A stretch of DNA of 64,000 bases from positions 124,001 to 188,000 of the forward strand of contig NZ_CP056123.1 of assembly GCF_018219155.1 (NCBI RefSeq), written 5' to 3'. A program made the position numbers and the translations under genes. The notes under the pieces are model-generated. The model worked only from the letters and a program-made list of their open reading frames with translations, ran no database searches and was not told the origin of the DNA. Origin of the DNA: Moritella sp. 24 (GTDB taxonomy: Bacteria; Pseudomonadota; Gammaproteobacteria; Enterobacterales; Moritellaceae). Shown piece after piece: positions 52,959 to 62,611 of the stretch (its first letter is position 1; each line of letters begins with the position of its first letter).

Positions 52959-54234
52959 TTTCTGATATATCCTTTCTGTTTGTATCTAGAGTTAGACAAG
53001 CTCGGTAGAGTATGAATATAAATAAGCTATATAATACGGCGGTTTTATGTTTCATTAGAGGTGCTTCTGTTAACCCTGTAATCATGAAACTGACGATTAG
53101 CATGATACCTGCCATAGCTATAAATTGTTGCTCATTAGTATTTTTTAATCGACGATAAAAAAATCTTAAAGGTAATAGATATAAGGCTAGGATAAATGAA
53201 AGACCTACCAAGCCTTTAGTGCCTATAATATTGAAAATTTCATTGTGACCTGATATTTCGCCATTACGCGACCACACCCAGTCTTCAATTATGCCTTCTT
53301 TTATTAAGTTATTATGAAATACTTTTCTTTCTTTATAGCCAAGACCAAAAATAGGACTGTCCATAAATTGATAGACTGAACTTCTCCAAATTTCGAAGCG
53401 AATGGTTAATGACGTTTCACCTGTACCCGGTGTATAGTTGAGAATATCTTTTTCACCGAGCATTCTTTTCACCATATAAGACTTAGACATTGCTGAATCA
53501 GTATTTTGGAGTTGCTTAAATATAATAAAGATAGAGGAAAATAATAAGATGAAAGTAATTATCATATGGCTTTTTTTTATTTTTTTAAATTCTGTTGCTA
53601 ATACTACGAACAGCAGAGGTAATATAATTAAACCGACAAATGCTCCTCGAGTACCAGTTCGTAATATTATATAACTAGTGAAAATAGCACCCACTATACT
53701 TAGTAAAGATAAAGTGTACATTTTCTTATTGAAAAAATATTTACTACCAACAAGTGTAATAGAAAATATAGCTAATGAAATATAAGCGATATGCAATATC
53801 CCCATACCGCCTTTAAAATCTAACCTATAGCTATGAAGATACATATCGCCATAAACTATATAGATTAAAAAGCCTATAAAGGAACCAACAATACAACCCT
53901 TTAGAAATGTCTCAAATTTAACTTGATAATGTCTGAAACCATATACAACACCAGCCGCTAAGAGATAGCGAGATGGTGTATCGAGAGCATTAGCCTTGAA
54001 ATCATCCATAATGACGTGCGGTATTGTTAATATAAAAACAGCGATATAAAGAAAACATAAATATTTTAGATCGTTTGACTTGAACGTATTATCGTCTTGT
54101 GTTTTCCATAAATATAAGGACATGAAAAACATTATCGCAATACTTAATGAAATTGTGGCACTTGTCATCATCATTGTAATTGGGACTATAAAGGCACAAT
54201 AATTTAATAATTGTTCTTTTTTTAAATTCAGCAT
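52951..54234 (-). CDS. waaL: O-antigen ligase family protein (WaaL-like)
   Basis: The 427-residue protein has about eleven or twelve membrane segments and the large periplasmic loop typical of the Wzy/WaaL family, with ETSLTIRFEIWRSSVYQFMDSPIFGLGYKE and the conserved GEISGHNEIFNIIGTKGLVGL (His in SGHN). WaaL joins polymerised O-antigen to the core on the periplasmic side of the inner membrane. A Wzy-type polymerase or another ligase cannot be fully excluded, but the waa locus context favours WaaL. It is AT-rich and overlaps both neighbours by 7-8 bases. Confidence 0.78.
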   Translation of the reverse strand: MLNLKKEQLLNYCAFIVPITMMMTSATISLSIAIMFFMSLYLWKTQDDNTFKSNDLKYLCFLYIAVFILTIPHVIMDDFKANALDTPSRYLLAAGVVYGFRHYQVKFETFLKGCIVGSFIGFLIYIVYGDMYLHSYRLDFKGGMGILHIAYISLAIFSITLVGSKYFFNKKMYTLSLLSIVGAIFTSYIILRTGTRGAFVGLIILPLLFVVLATEFKKIKKSHMIITFILLFSSIFIIFKQLQNTDSAMSKSYMVKRMLGEKDILNYTPGTGETSLTIRFEIWRSSVYQFMDSPIFGLGYKERKVFHNNLIKEGIIEDWVWSRNGEISGHNEIFNIIGTKGLVGLSFILALYLLPLRFFYRRLKNTNEQQFIAMAGIMLIVSFMITGLTEAPLMKHKTAVLYSLFIFILYRACLTLDTNRKDISENA

Positions 54235-55256
54235 TTTGTGATTCTATCTATAAGTGGGTTTAATTTGTTTTTTACCTGTTCTACCGTTATTTTTAGCATT
54301 AGTTCTTTATCTTTTGATTTAGTTCCCCAGTTAGCGTTTGGCATATGTTTAGTATATACCTCAACGACATCATCAAGGTTATTATAAGGACCTGTTCTCC
54401 CTGGATTATGCAAAGCATAAAGTCCAACAACCGGCGTCCCTACCGTTGTGCTCATATGAGTAGGACCTGTATCAGGAGCAAGTACTAAATCTGCATTTTT
54501 TATGATAGCTAGCAGTTGTTTTAGTGTTGTCTTTGCCACTAAATTATTAATATTCGCATTACTTAATTTTATAATTTCAGCGGTGAGCTCTTTTTCTATA
54601 TCTGAGTGTCCTCCGCAAATACTGACTTGGAAATTTTGTTTTTCCATATAATCTGCTACTTCTGCATAACCTATGGCTGTCCAGTTTTTACTTGCCTTAC
54701 TTGCTGCTGGGCAAATAATAAAATTTTTCTGAGTATGGCTTATCTGTGATAACGCCCATAAGCTATCTTCTCTACTAATTGGTATATTCCATGTCGGCTC
54801 TTGCTTTGGAACGCCAATCGCTTCGGCAAATGCCATAAAGCCATCTAGTACATGAGGTTTATCTTGAGCTGGTATTTGTCGATTACTCACTAACCATTGG
54901 CCTTCTCTTGCTCTGTATTTATCAAAGCCCCAACGTTGTTTTGCTCTGATACATAAGCTACTAATATTAGCTCTTAGTGACACTTGCATATTAAGTAATA
55001 CATCAAATTTTCGATGATTTAATTGCTTATATAATGATAGGTAGCCGTTAAATCCTGCTTTTTTATCAAGAATAATGAATTCAACATTTGGGATATCCCC
55101 GACTAGCATGGCTTCTACTTTACCTATAATCCAGGTTATCTTTGCTAAAGGGTAGTGACGTTGAATTGCTTGGACTGCTGCGACAGCATGGCAAACATCG
55201 CCAATAGCGGAAAAACGTAAAATACAGATACTCTGTGGAGGGGTCATATTCATCAT
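54228..55256 (-). CDS. family 9 glycosyltransferase (heptosyltransferase-like)
   Basis: The protein of about 342 residues has the GT9 layout: SICILRFSAIGDVCHAVAAVQAI at the start, FDVLLNMQVSLRANI in the middle, and ADLVLAPDTGPTHMSTTVGTPVVGLY near the end (donor site). It may add the first heptose (WaaC-like) or a later one. The start is one of three Met codons at 55247-55256; the frame opening at 55364 overlaps the divergent kdkA gene and is unlikely. It heads a three-gene unit with waaL and a GT2 gene. Confidence 0.85.
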   Translation of the reverse strand: MMNMTPPQSICILRFSAIGDVCHAVAAVQAIQRHYPLAKITWIIGKVEAMLVGDIPNVEFIILDKKAGFNGYLSLYKQLNHRKFDVLLNMQVSLRANISSLCIRAKQRWGFDKYRAREGQWLVSNRQIPAQDKPHVLDGFMAFAEAIGVPKQEPTWNIPISREDSLWALSQISHTQKNFIICPAASKASKNWTAIGYAEVADYMEKQNFQVSICGGHSDIEKELTAEIIKLSNANINNLVAKTTLKQLLAIIKNADLVLAPDTGPTHMSTTVGTPVVGLYALHNPGRTGPYNNLDDVVEVYTKHMPNANWGTKSKDKELMLKITVEQVKNKLNPLIDRITKC

Positions 55257-55341
55257 TTCTAGTTGTTGAATGTAAAAGGCTATTATGCAAATCGTTTGAG
55301 GTAATGTAAAATTTATCGGCGAAGTTTTTTTTGGAGAATAC

Positions 55342-56049
55342 ATGTTAATAGAAACACAAGACACGCGGGTTCTATTTTTTCAGGATGAATTAAAAGACGA
55401 GATCACGCCTGAATACTTTGACGGTGCATATTGGCAACGTAATAATGCCATTATTGGTTCGGCATTTGGTCGTGGTATTACATGGTTTTTTAAAATAAAT
55501 CATGATGAATTTGTATTAAGACATTACCACCGCGGTGGTTTGATTGGTAAATTAATTAAAGATGCATATTTCTATACAGGCCTTGAAAGTACACGGGCTT
55601 ATCAAGAATTTGTTGTCACTCAAAAATTAATCGATAAAGGTTTGCCTGCGCCAAAACCGATTGCAGGTCAGGTTATTAAAAAAGGGCTTTTTTATCAAGC
55701 GGATTTAATTACTCAAAAAATTGAGGGCGCAAACGATTTAGTTGCCGTACTTAAAGATCGCGCTTTAGCGAACGATGATTACAAGCAAATTGGCGCTATG
55801 ATTAGACGATTTCATGATGTTGAGTTATGGCATGCTGATTTGAATACCCATAATATTATTTTAGATGGTGATGGGAAGTGGTGGCTGATTGACTTTGACC
55901 GCTGTAAATTTAAGTCTGCGGCAGACTCATGGAAAAAAGCGAATCTGGCACGCTTACAGCGTTCCTTTGTAAAAGAGAAAAATAAGGACTCTGCATTTAA
56001 ATGGCAGTCATCTGATTGGGATTTGTTGCTTGCGGGTTATGATAATTGA
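55342..56049 (+). CDS. kdkA: 3-deoxy-D-manno-octulosonic acid kinase
   Basis: KdkA phosphorylates O-4 of the Kdo residue on lipid A, the pattern found where a single Kdo is present. The 235-residue protein has the WaaP/Rio-like kinase fold: FGRGITWFF, FVLRHYHRGGLIGKLI, the catalytic ELWHADLNTHNIIL (HxDLxxxN) and metal-binding WLIDFDRCK. GGAG lies 5 bases before ATG 55342. It is divergent from the GT9 gene and followed by a TetR gene. Confidence 0.92.
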   Translation: MLIETQDTRVLFFQDELKDEITPEYFDGAYWQRNNAIIGSAFGRGITWFFKINHDEFVLRHYHRGGLIGKLIKDAYFYTGLESTRAYQEFVVTQKLIDKGLPAPKPIAGQVIKKGLFYQADLITQKIEGANDLVAVLKDRALANDDYKQIGAMIRRFHDVELWHADLNTHNIILDGDGKWWLIDFDRCKFKSAADSWKKANLARLQRSFVKEKNKDSAFKWQSSDWDLLLAGYDN

Positions 56050-56145
56050 GCTAACATTCTAATAATTAGACATTACACTGTGTCATTTAGTCATAAGTGT
56101 GCGAGTATGGAATAATCAATTGTATAAATCAAAGCGGTCGTTTTA

Positions 56146-56811
56146 ATGAAAACTAGAGATAAGATCATTCATTCTGCACTCGAGCTGTTTAATGAATGTG
56201 GTGAACGTAACATTACCACTAATCATATTGCCGCGCATTTAGGCATAAGCCCCGGTAATCTTTATTATCATTTTCGTAATAAAGAAGACATTATTGACTC
56301 TATTTTTGAGCAGTATGTGAATTATCTAGCTGAAAACTTTCAGCCTCATCGAGAAGGTGAGGTGACGTTAGAAGTGATGATGCGTTATTTAGATTCTATG
56401 TTTGAAACGATGTGGCGGTTCCGATTTTTTTATTACAGCCTGCCTATTTTGTTATCTCGTGATCCTAACTTACATAAAAAATATTTAAAGTTTCAAGAGG
56501 TTTCTGCACAACGAGAAGTGGATTTATTATTCTCTTTACAGAAAAATAACGTGGTAAACGTACCGATAGAAGATTTAGATGAATTAGCTAATTCAATTAA
56601 AGTTGTGCTTGTTTCTTGGGTTAGTTATCGCACAACAATCAGTAAAGATGCAAAAGTATATAAGACGGATATTTATCGCGGTATTTTGAAGTCAATCTTT
56701 ATGATGAAACCGTATTTTACAGAAAAAGCATTAGTCGATTATCAGCATATGCGTGATTACTATTTACGTTTAGCAAATGTGGATACAGTGACGCCTGAAA
56801 TAAATAGTTAA
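56146..56811 (+). CDS. TetR/AcrR-family regulator
   Basis: The 221-residue protein has an N-terminal helix-turn-helix (ITTNHIAAHLGISPGNLYYHFRNKEDIIDSIFEQY) and a long ligand-binding helical domain with aromatic clusters (MWRFRFFYYSLPILL). It lies 96 bp behind kdkA and is convergent with waaA, so its target is not clear; similar genes are found beside waaA in related marine bacteria. A lipid or fatty acyl ligand would suit the hydrophobic domain but is only a guess. Confidence 0.82.
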   Translation: MKTRDKIIHSALELFNECGERNITTNHIAAHLGISPGNLYYHFRNKEDIIDSIFEQYVNYLAENFQPHREGEVTLEVMMRYLDSMFETMWRFRFFYYSLPILLSRDPNLHKKYLKFQEVSAQREVDLLFSLQKNNVVNVPIEDLDELANSIKVVLVSWVSYRTTISKDAKVYKTDIYRGILKSIFMMKPYFTEKALVDYQHMRDYYLRLANVDTVTPEINS

Positions 56812-56901
56812 GTTTTTAAATAACGGTAAATAACCTTAATATGATTTCTGTTATCGACAAAGTGAGAGCAGAAACCATATTGATTATTGAAATACATTGG
56901 A

Positions 56902-58209
56902 TTATTTAGACTGTGTAGGCGCAATTATTTGATCAATTAAGTCGGTTAATTTTTGCATTATCCTTGTTAAAGCGCCTTTATTTTTATCAACAACATGCTT
57001 GGCTTGTAATCCCATTTCTATCGCAGTGTCAGGTTGTGATATTAACTCATTTATCTTGTTCGCTAATTCAATCTCATTATTTATAACTGCGGCACCATTA
57101 CTGTTGAGTAGTTGTGCTGTTACATCTGCGAAATTATAATAACTGGGTCCCGTGATGCACGGCTTAGATAATGCTGCTGGTTCTAATAAATTATGTCCAC
57201 CGACTTTATCACCAATTAAACTTCCTCCCATAAAACAAATATCACTAGCGGCGAGTAATATTGGCATTTCACCCATACTATCCCCGACATAAATATCGGT
57301 GTTGCTTAGGTCATCTGTAAGGCGTGTGTGACTACGTCGTAGGGTGCAAGGGAACTTCTCTGAGCAAAGAGCAGTAACATCGTCAAAACGCTCTGGGTGG
57401 CGAGGTACGAGTATTAATAGCGCGTTAGCATGTTGCAGTTTTACTTTTTCAAATGCAGCTAATACGATTTCATCTTCACCTTTATGTGTACTTGAGGCTA
57501 TTATGACTGCGCGTTGTTGCCCAAGTTGTTGACGTAGCAATAATCCTTGATTAATGATGTCATCAGAGAATTGAATATCAAATTTAACTGTGCCTGTTAC
57601 AGACAACTTATCAGGGTTTAAACCCAATGTTTTAAAACGGTGCTGATCGTCTTCGTCCTGGCATAATATATGGTTTATTTTTTGTAATGGTGCTGAGAAC
57701 AAAGATTGAAAACGTTGATATTTTTGTTGTGACTTTTCAGATAATCGTGCATTAACCACAATTGTAGGAATATTTTTATTCTCACAAATCGTCAGCATAT
57801 TTGGCCATAGCTCTGTTTCCATGATCAAACAAAGCGAGGGTTGCATACGAGCAATGAATTGTTTTATTGCACAGGGATAATCGGCGGGGAAGTATCTGTG
57901 TTCTATATTGCCAGATAAAGCTTCAACACGCTCTGCACCCGTACTTGTAGTGGTGGTTATGAGTAATGGTAGCTCTGGGTAGTGTTGCTGTAAGGCGTTA
58001 ATAATGGGCGTTGCAGCAATAACTTCCCCTACCGATACAGCATGGACCCAGATAGGTTTTTTTGAATTAGTTAATTCAGGACAGATGCCAACGAACTCTT
58101 TCCAGCGATTACCAACGGGCGGTTTACCTTTCTTTGTCTTTAATAATAAAGAAAATATTAACGGTGATGTTGCATAAAGTAATGTGGTGTAAAGAGTTCG
58201 GCTTAGCAT
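56902..58209 (-). CDS. waaA: Kdo transferase WaaA
   Basis: WaaA (KdtA) transfers Kdo from CMP-Kdo to lipid IVA. The 435-residue GT30 protein has an N-terminal membrane anchor, the catalytic region WVHAVSVGEVIAATPII with Glu, LLITTTTSTGAERV, and the C-terminal GGSLIGDKVGGHNLLEPAALSKPCITGP. With kdkA nearby, it probably adds one Kdo (as in Haemophilus and Vibrio). It ends the hldD-waaF-GT90-waaA unit. Confidence 0.96.
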   Translation of the reverse strand: MLSRTLYTTLLYATSPLIFSLLLKTKKGKPPVGNRWKEFVGICPELTNSKKPIWVHAVSVGEVIAATPIINALQQHYPELPLLITTTTSTGAERVEALSGNIEHRYFPADYPCAIKQFIARMQPSLCLIMETELWPNMLTICENKNIPTIVVNARLSEKSQQKYQRFQSLFSAPLQKINHILCQDEDDQHRFKTLGLNPDKLSVTGTVKFDIQFSDDIINQGLLLRQQLGQQRAVIIASSTHKGEDEIVLAAFEKVKLQHANALLILVPRHPERFDDVTALCSEKFPCTLRRSHTRLTDDLSNTDIYVGDSMGEMPILLAASDICFMGGSLIGDKVGGHNLLEPAALSKPCITGPSYYNFADVTAQLLNSNGAAVINNEIELANKINELISQPDTAIEMGLQAKHVVDKNKGALTRIMQKLTDLIDQIIAPTQSK

Positions 58210-58271
58210 CGTCTCGTCTTTTTTAGCTCAGTATAATTGTAAACTATACTTGGTTATATGGTATAGGCGTT

Positions 58272-59228
58272 CTAACATTGGCCCGATAATTTAAAATATT
58301 TTTCTAATACTAACTGTGATATTAATAATTCTTGTTTTTCATCTTTAAATTGCATGACATGCTGATGTGCATTATCTATAATTTTTTGAGCTTGATCTGG
58401 ATGTGCGATGTAGTATTCGACCTTTTCGTTAAAATTGGAATAATCATCTTTTAATTCAACATAGTGTACACCAGCTTCTAATTTACCTTCCATAAACCAG
58501 GTTTCATAAACAGGTTTACACATCATACATAGTGAGTTTGATGACATAGCCCATTTTAAGTTAGTTGCAACATCATTACCTTCTACGCATAATAAAAATT
58601 TATGCTGTAATTGTTCTACAATAGATAGCTCATTTTTTTCCCACTTTGAAATAGAGCCTGTTTTATTTGTTTTTCCTATGTCACAAAATTTATTTTCGTA
58701 AAGTTCGTTAAACATAGTAACGCGGTGTAGTTGATGCTTTTCATGCACTTTACCTCGCCATACTGCGGTATTTGATTTTTCTGAAAAAGACAGCTTATCG
58801 TTAATAAAGTTAAAGTGTCTGACACTATCTAGCTTCATTATTACTGAGTTTTCATTATTATCCGCAATAGGCCTAGATTTTACTATTGTCGCAGTATCTT
58901 CGATGGTGATTACATCGCCAAATAAATAGCTAAACTTTAACGTTAAAGAGAAGGAATTCAGAACTCTTTGTAGGTCAAAAAAATAAGCGCTATTACCTTT
59001 GAGTTTATAGTCTTTAATTTGGACTGCATTTTCTGAAAGAGAAAAAGCAGTTTTGTGTTTTAAATAATAATCAACTCGGCTATGTAGATAATTTTCCTGC
59101 TTCGCATTGATATTTTTTATTGATTTATTTCTACGAATAATATGTAAAGCGCGAGGAACTGCCGTGCTAACTAAGCTTTTTATATAAAATGTAAGCTTAT
59201 TATTTTTTTTAAAGTGTAGTTTTTTCAT
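58272..59228 (-). CDS. GT90 / CAP10-family LPS glycosyltransferase (LpsA-like)
   Basis: The 318-residue protein has the GT90 motifs: NTAVWRGKVHEKHQLHRV, the donor-binding LLCVEGNDVATNLKWAMSSNSLCMM, and WFMEGKLEAGVHYVELKDDYSNF. Bacterial homologues (Haemophilus and Pasteurella LpsA) add a hexose to the heptose of the inner core. The N terminus is basic and could attach to the membrane. It lies between waaF and waaA, 34 bp after waaF. Confidence 0.85.
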   Translation of the reverse strand: MKKLHFKKNNKLTFYIKSLVSTAVPRALHIIRRNKSIKNINAKQENYLHSRVDYYLKHKTAFSLSENAVQIKDYKLKGNSAYFFDLQRVLNSFSLTLKFSYLFGDVITIEDTATIVKSRPIADNNENSVIMKLDSVRHFNFINDKLSFSEKSNTAVWRGKVHEKHQLHRVTMFNELYENKFCDIGKTNKTGSISKWEKNELSIVEQLQHKFLLCVEGNDVATNLKWAMSSNSLCMMCKPVYETWFMEGKLEAGVHYVELKDDYSNFNEKVEYYIAHPDQAQKIIDNAHQHVMQFKDEKQELLISQLVLEKYFKLSGQC

Positions 59229-59262
59229 TATGTTCTAATGCTTTTTATTTGTATAAATGAGT

Positions 59263-60291
59263 TTAATTATTACTGTTATCTATAATATCAATAACCATAT
59301 CCGCAGTAATTTTCTCTAAACAGTTCAAGTGACCATATTTACATTGTTTTTGGAAACAAGGACTACACTCTATGTCTGCCTGTAACGCTGTGGCTTTATC
59401 CGTTAACGGTGGCGTATAAAGTGGTGATGTTGAGGTATAAACACCAATTACTTCATTACCTAGAGCTGCTGCAACGTGCATTAGACCTGAATCATTACTA
59501 ATTGTTTTCTCTGCATAAGCCATTAAGTCAATCGCTTCAGATAGCGATGTTGTGCCTGCTAAATTATGACAATGTTGTTTTTTCTCAGTAGACAGTTTAG
59601 CGATGATGTCATCACCAACCGCAGTATCTTTATTAGAACCAAATATCCAGACTTGCCACCCCAATTGAATCATATGCTCTGTGACTTGTGCATAGGATGC
59701 TGCTGGCCATTTTTTTGTTGGTCCAAATTCAGCGCCTGGTGACAAAGCTAGCACTTTACGTTCGGTATTCAGCTGCATTTTTTGTAATGCGTCAACTTGA
59801 TCACTCACGTTTATTTTAAATACAGGGTTAGGTAAATTAGGAATTTGTTTGTGATCAGACATTAATTCCTTTGCATAAGCGAGTGCGTCGTAACGCTCTA
59901 CCATTAATGGAAAGTCTTTTTTATTCGTGCGGATATCATTGATAATCCCGTAACGACTTTCTCCTTTCCACGCGGTGCGTTTAGGAATACCTGCAAACCA
60001 AGGAATAAGCGCTGATTTATAAGAATTAGGTTGAATAATTGCCCAATCATAATTCTCAGCCGCGAGTGACTTGCCTATCGCACGACGCTTGAAAAATTCA
60101 AAGTCACCGTGACCTAGCGGCATTTTTATTGCCTTATTTACCTCTGGCATACGAGATAATAGCGGTCGGCACCAGTCTGGCGCCATTACATCAATAATAG
60201 CGTCTGGATACTGCTGTTTTAAAGATATGTATAAACTTTGTGACATTACCATGTCACCGACCCATGACGGGCCGATCACTAATATTTTCAT
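59263..60291 (-). CDS. waaF: ADP-heptose:LPS heptosyltransferase II
   Basis: WaaF adds the second L-glycero-D-manno-heptose to the LPS inner core. The 342-residue GT9 protein begins MKILVIGPSWVGDMVMSQSLY and has the ALSPGAEFGPTKKWP donor region and TISNDSGLMHVAAALGNEVIGVY. These match WaaF closely. It starts one base after the hldD stop, so the two are translationally linked. Confidence 0.94.
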   Translation of the reverse strand: MKILVIGPSWVGDMVMSQSLYISLKQQYPDAIIDVMAPDWCRPLLSRMPEVNKAIKMPLGHGDFEFFKRRAIGKSLAAENYDWAIIQPNSYKSALIPWFAGIPKRTAWKGESRYGIINDIRTNKKDFPLMVERYDALAYAKELMSDHKQIPNLPNPVFKINVSDQVDALQKMQLNTERKVLALSPGAEFGPTKKWPAASYAQVTEHMIQLGWQVWIFGSNKDTAVGDDIIAKLSTEKKQHCHNLAGTTSLSEAIDLMAYAEKTISNDSGLMHVAAALGNEVIGVYTSTSPLYTPPLTDKATALQADIECSPCFQKQCKYGHLNCLEKITADMVIDIIDNSNN

Positions 60292-60292
60292 A

Positions 60293-61252
60293 CTAATTAT
60301 TTAACCATTCTAAATATTCGGCAGTACCTTCAGCAACAGTTTTAAATTCATCGCTGTAACCAGCTTTGCGTAAGTTAGTTAAATCAGCTTGAGTGAAACT
60401 CTGGTAGCGACCTTTCAAATGTTCAGGGAACGGAATATATTCAGAAGTCCCTTTACCGTGATGCTTAATTGCAGCATCTGCTACAGCTTGGAAAGGTTCT
60501 GAGCGACCTGTACCTAGATTAAAGATACCTGATATATTCGGATTGTCTAAGAACCATAGGTTAACTTTACAAACATCACCAACATAAACAAAATCACGCA
60601 TCTGTCCGCCATCACCATAGCCATCACAACCAGCAAATAATTTTGGATTTTCACCTTTGTTCATTTGTGTATTTAGGTGGAATGCAACACTTGCCATAGA
60701 GCCTTTATGTTGCTCTCTTGGACCGTATACATTGAAATAACGGAAACCAACAATTTGTGATTGTGCTTGTGGTAGTAAACGACGAACGTAGTTATCAAAT
60801 TGTAGTTTTGAGTAACCATATACGTTTAATGGCTTTTCAAATTCAGGGTTTTCAATGAAGTTAGCATTACGGCCGCCATAAGTTGCAGCAGATGATGCAT
60901 ATAGGAAAGGGATCTTACGTTTTAAGCAATAATGTAAAAGGTCTTTAGAGTACTCATAATTATTTTCCATCATCAATTTACCATCCCACTCTGTTGTTGC
61001 AGAGATAGCGCCTTCATGGAAAATTGCATCAATACCACCTAAAAGAGCGAAATCATCACCAGCGTTAATACGTGAGCGGAATTCATCTTTATCTAAATAG
61101 TCGGCAATATCGAGATCAACAATATTAACGAATTTAGTGCCATCAGAAAGATCATCAACAACAAGGATATCTGTTCTACCTTTCTCATTAAGTGATTTAA
61201 CTATGTTACTACCAATAAAACCTGCACCACCAGTGACTACTATCATGTTCAA
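60293..61252 (-). CDS. hldD: ADP-L-glycero-D-manno-heptose-6-epimerase
   Basis: HldD (RfaD) converts ADP-D,D-heptose to ADP-L,D-heptose for the LPS core, using tightly bound NADP. The 319-residue SDR protein has the nucleotide motif [12 protein letters not shown], the catalytic SSAATYG and the YGYSKLQFD Tyr/Lys pair, plus [15 protein letters not shown]. It opens the hldD-waaF-GT90-waaA unit and is divergent from glpE. The partner gene hldE lies 1.4 kb away. Confidence 0.96.
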   Translation of the reverse strand: MNMIVVTGGAGFIGSNIVKSLNEKGRTDILVVDDLSDGTKFVNIVDLDIADYLDKDEFRSRINAGDDFALLGGIDAIFHEGAISATTEWDGKLMMENNYEYSKDLLHYCLKRKIPFLYASSAATYGGRNANFIENPEFEKPLNVYGYSKLQFDNYVRRLLPQAQSQIVGFRYFNVYGPREQHKGSMASVAFHLNTQMNKGENPKLFAGCDGYGDGGQMRDFVYVGDVCKVNLWFLDNPNISGIFNLGTGRSEPFQAVADAAIKHHGKGTSEYIPFPEHLKGRYQSFTQADLTNLRKAGYSDEFKTVAEGTAEYLEWLNN

Positions 61253-61419
61253 TTCTCTCTTTATTTACGCTCTTTGTGAGGCGGAGTACTTAAGTGATTA
61301 ATATGTTATTATCTTATCATAAGTTTCTGTATGGCTCACTAAGGGTTAAAGTAGTTTTATGCTTTAACTATGCTCAGAGATAATGCAATATTTTATGAAT
61401 ATGTAAGGATAATTCAACA

Positions 61420-61737
61420 ATGCAATTTAGACATATTTCAATTAACGAAGTTCAACAATTAGTCAGTGATAGCACTGGCGCTAAAATTGTCGATATCCGT
61501 GATCCACAATCATTCACAGATGCCCATATAGAAGATTCATTACATTTAACGGATTCAACTTTAGGGCTGTTTATGCAGGAAACTGATTTTGAGACGCCAG
61601 TTGTTGTGGTTTGCTATCATGGCCGTAGTAGCCAAGGCGCGGCACAATACCTCGTGGAACAAGGTTTTGAAAATGTATATAGCATGGATGGCGGTTTTGA
61701 AGCGTGGCGCAGAGAATATGCGTTTGTAACAAAATAG
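61420..61737 (+). CDS. glpE: thiosulfate sulfurtransferase GlpE
   Basis: GlpE is a single-domain rhodanese that moves sulfur from thiosulfate to cyanide or thioredoxin; its role in vivo is not settled. The 105-residue protein has the active-site loop [13 protein letters not shown] with the catalytic Cys, and [18 protein letters not shown] lies before ATG 61420. glpG follows after 8 bp, so they form an operon, as in E. coli, but without the glp regulator. Confidence 0.93.
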   Translation: MQFRHISINEVQQLVSDSTGAKIVDIRDPQSFTDAHIEDSLHLTDSTLGLFMQETDFETPVVVVCYHGRSSQGAAQYLVEQGFENVYSMDGGFEAWRREYAFVTK

Positions 61738-61745
61738 GTAATAGC

Positions 61746-62594
61746 ATGATAGAAATAGGCGTAATTAATAATCCGCGTATGGCTCAAGCGTTTGTGGATT
61801 ATTTAGCAGTAAAAAAAATAGATGCAAAAGTAGCTCAAACTGAAGAAGGTTTTGCTATTTGTTTGCCTGCAATGACACATGTTGAGATGGCATCAGAAGA
61901 ATTAGATTTGTTTTTAGCTAACCCGTATCAAGATAAGTACCAAGCAGCATCTTGGGATGTTGCAGATACGCGTACGGCAAATTTTAATTATACTTCGGGT
62001 AATATGGCTGCCAATTTTCTAATGCATGCGGGTAAGGTTACTTTAGTTATTTTTACATTGAGCCTACTTGTATTTGCTGCCATGTATTTTAGCATGCTGA
62101 CCCAAAATGAATTTATTTATGCGGCGTTACACTTTCCTTTTGATTTGAGCTTTACGTCACTGGCTGAATTTTGGCGTTTGTTTACGCCTGCTATCATGCA
62201 TTTTTCAGTCTTACACCTAGTATTTAATTTATTATGGTGGTGGTACCTTGGTGGCTTGATTGAAAATAAAATGGGCAGTAAGAAATTATTGCTGTTGTTT
62301 TTAGTTGCTGCGTTAATCCCTAATATTGGTCAGTTTTTATTATCTGGGCCCAATTTTGGTGGTTTATCGGGTGTAGTTTATGCCTTAGTCGGTTATATTT
62401 GGTGGACTGGCTGGTTAGCGCCAGAGCAAGGTATTAGTTTACCAAAACCGTATATTGGTTTTATGTTGGTGTGGTTAGTACTCGGGTTTTTCCCACTATT
62501 TGGTCTTAATGTGGCGAATGCGGCGCATGTACTTGGTTTAGTTGTTGGGTGTGGCCAAGCATTTTTAGATCATAAATTTAAATCTTTTAATTAG
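61746..62594 (+). CDS. glpG: rhomboid intramembrane serine protease GlpG
   Basis: GlpG cleaves membrane proteins within the bilayer with a Ser-His dyad. The 282-residue protein has a cytoplasmic N-terminal domain (about 1-85), six membrane helices, the catalytic Ser in [14 protein letters not shown], and the catalytic His in [11 protein letters not shown]. The loop 1 motif [26 protein letters not shown] is also typical. I start at ATG 61746; the frame back to 61704 overlaps glpE. hldE follows 17 bp downstream. Confidence 0.94.
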   Translation: MIEIGVINNPRMAQAFVDYLAVKKIDAKVAQTEEGFAICLPAMTHVEMASEELDLFLANPYQDKYQAASWDVADTRTANFNYTSGNMAANFLMHAGKVTLVIFTLSLLVFAAMYFSMLTQNEFIYAALHFPFDLSFTSLAEFWRLFTPAIMHFSVLHLVFNLLWWWYLGGLIENKMGSKKLLLLFLVAALIPNIGQFLLSGPNFGGLSGVVYALVGYIWWTGWLAPEQGISLPKPYIGFMLVWLVLGFFPLFGLNVANAAHVLGLVVGCGQAFLDHKFKSFN

Positions 62595-62611
62595 AAATTA
62601 TCGAGAGAATA

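Noticed and set aside
61345-61368. GTTAAAG/CTTTAAC dyad before glpE
   Set aside because: A 7-bp AT-rich inverse is expected by chance in AT-rich intergenic DNA and no promoter could be fixed around it.
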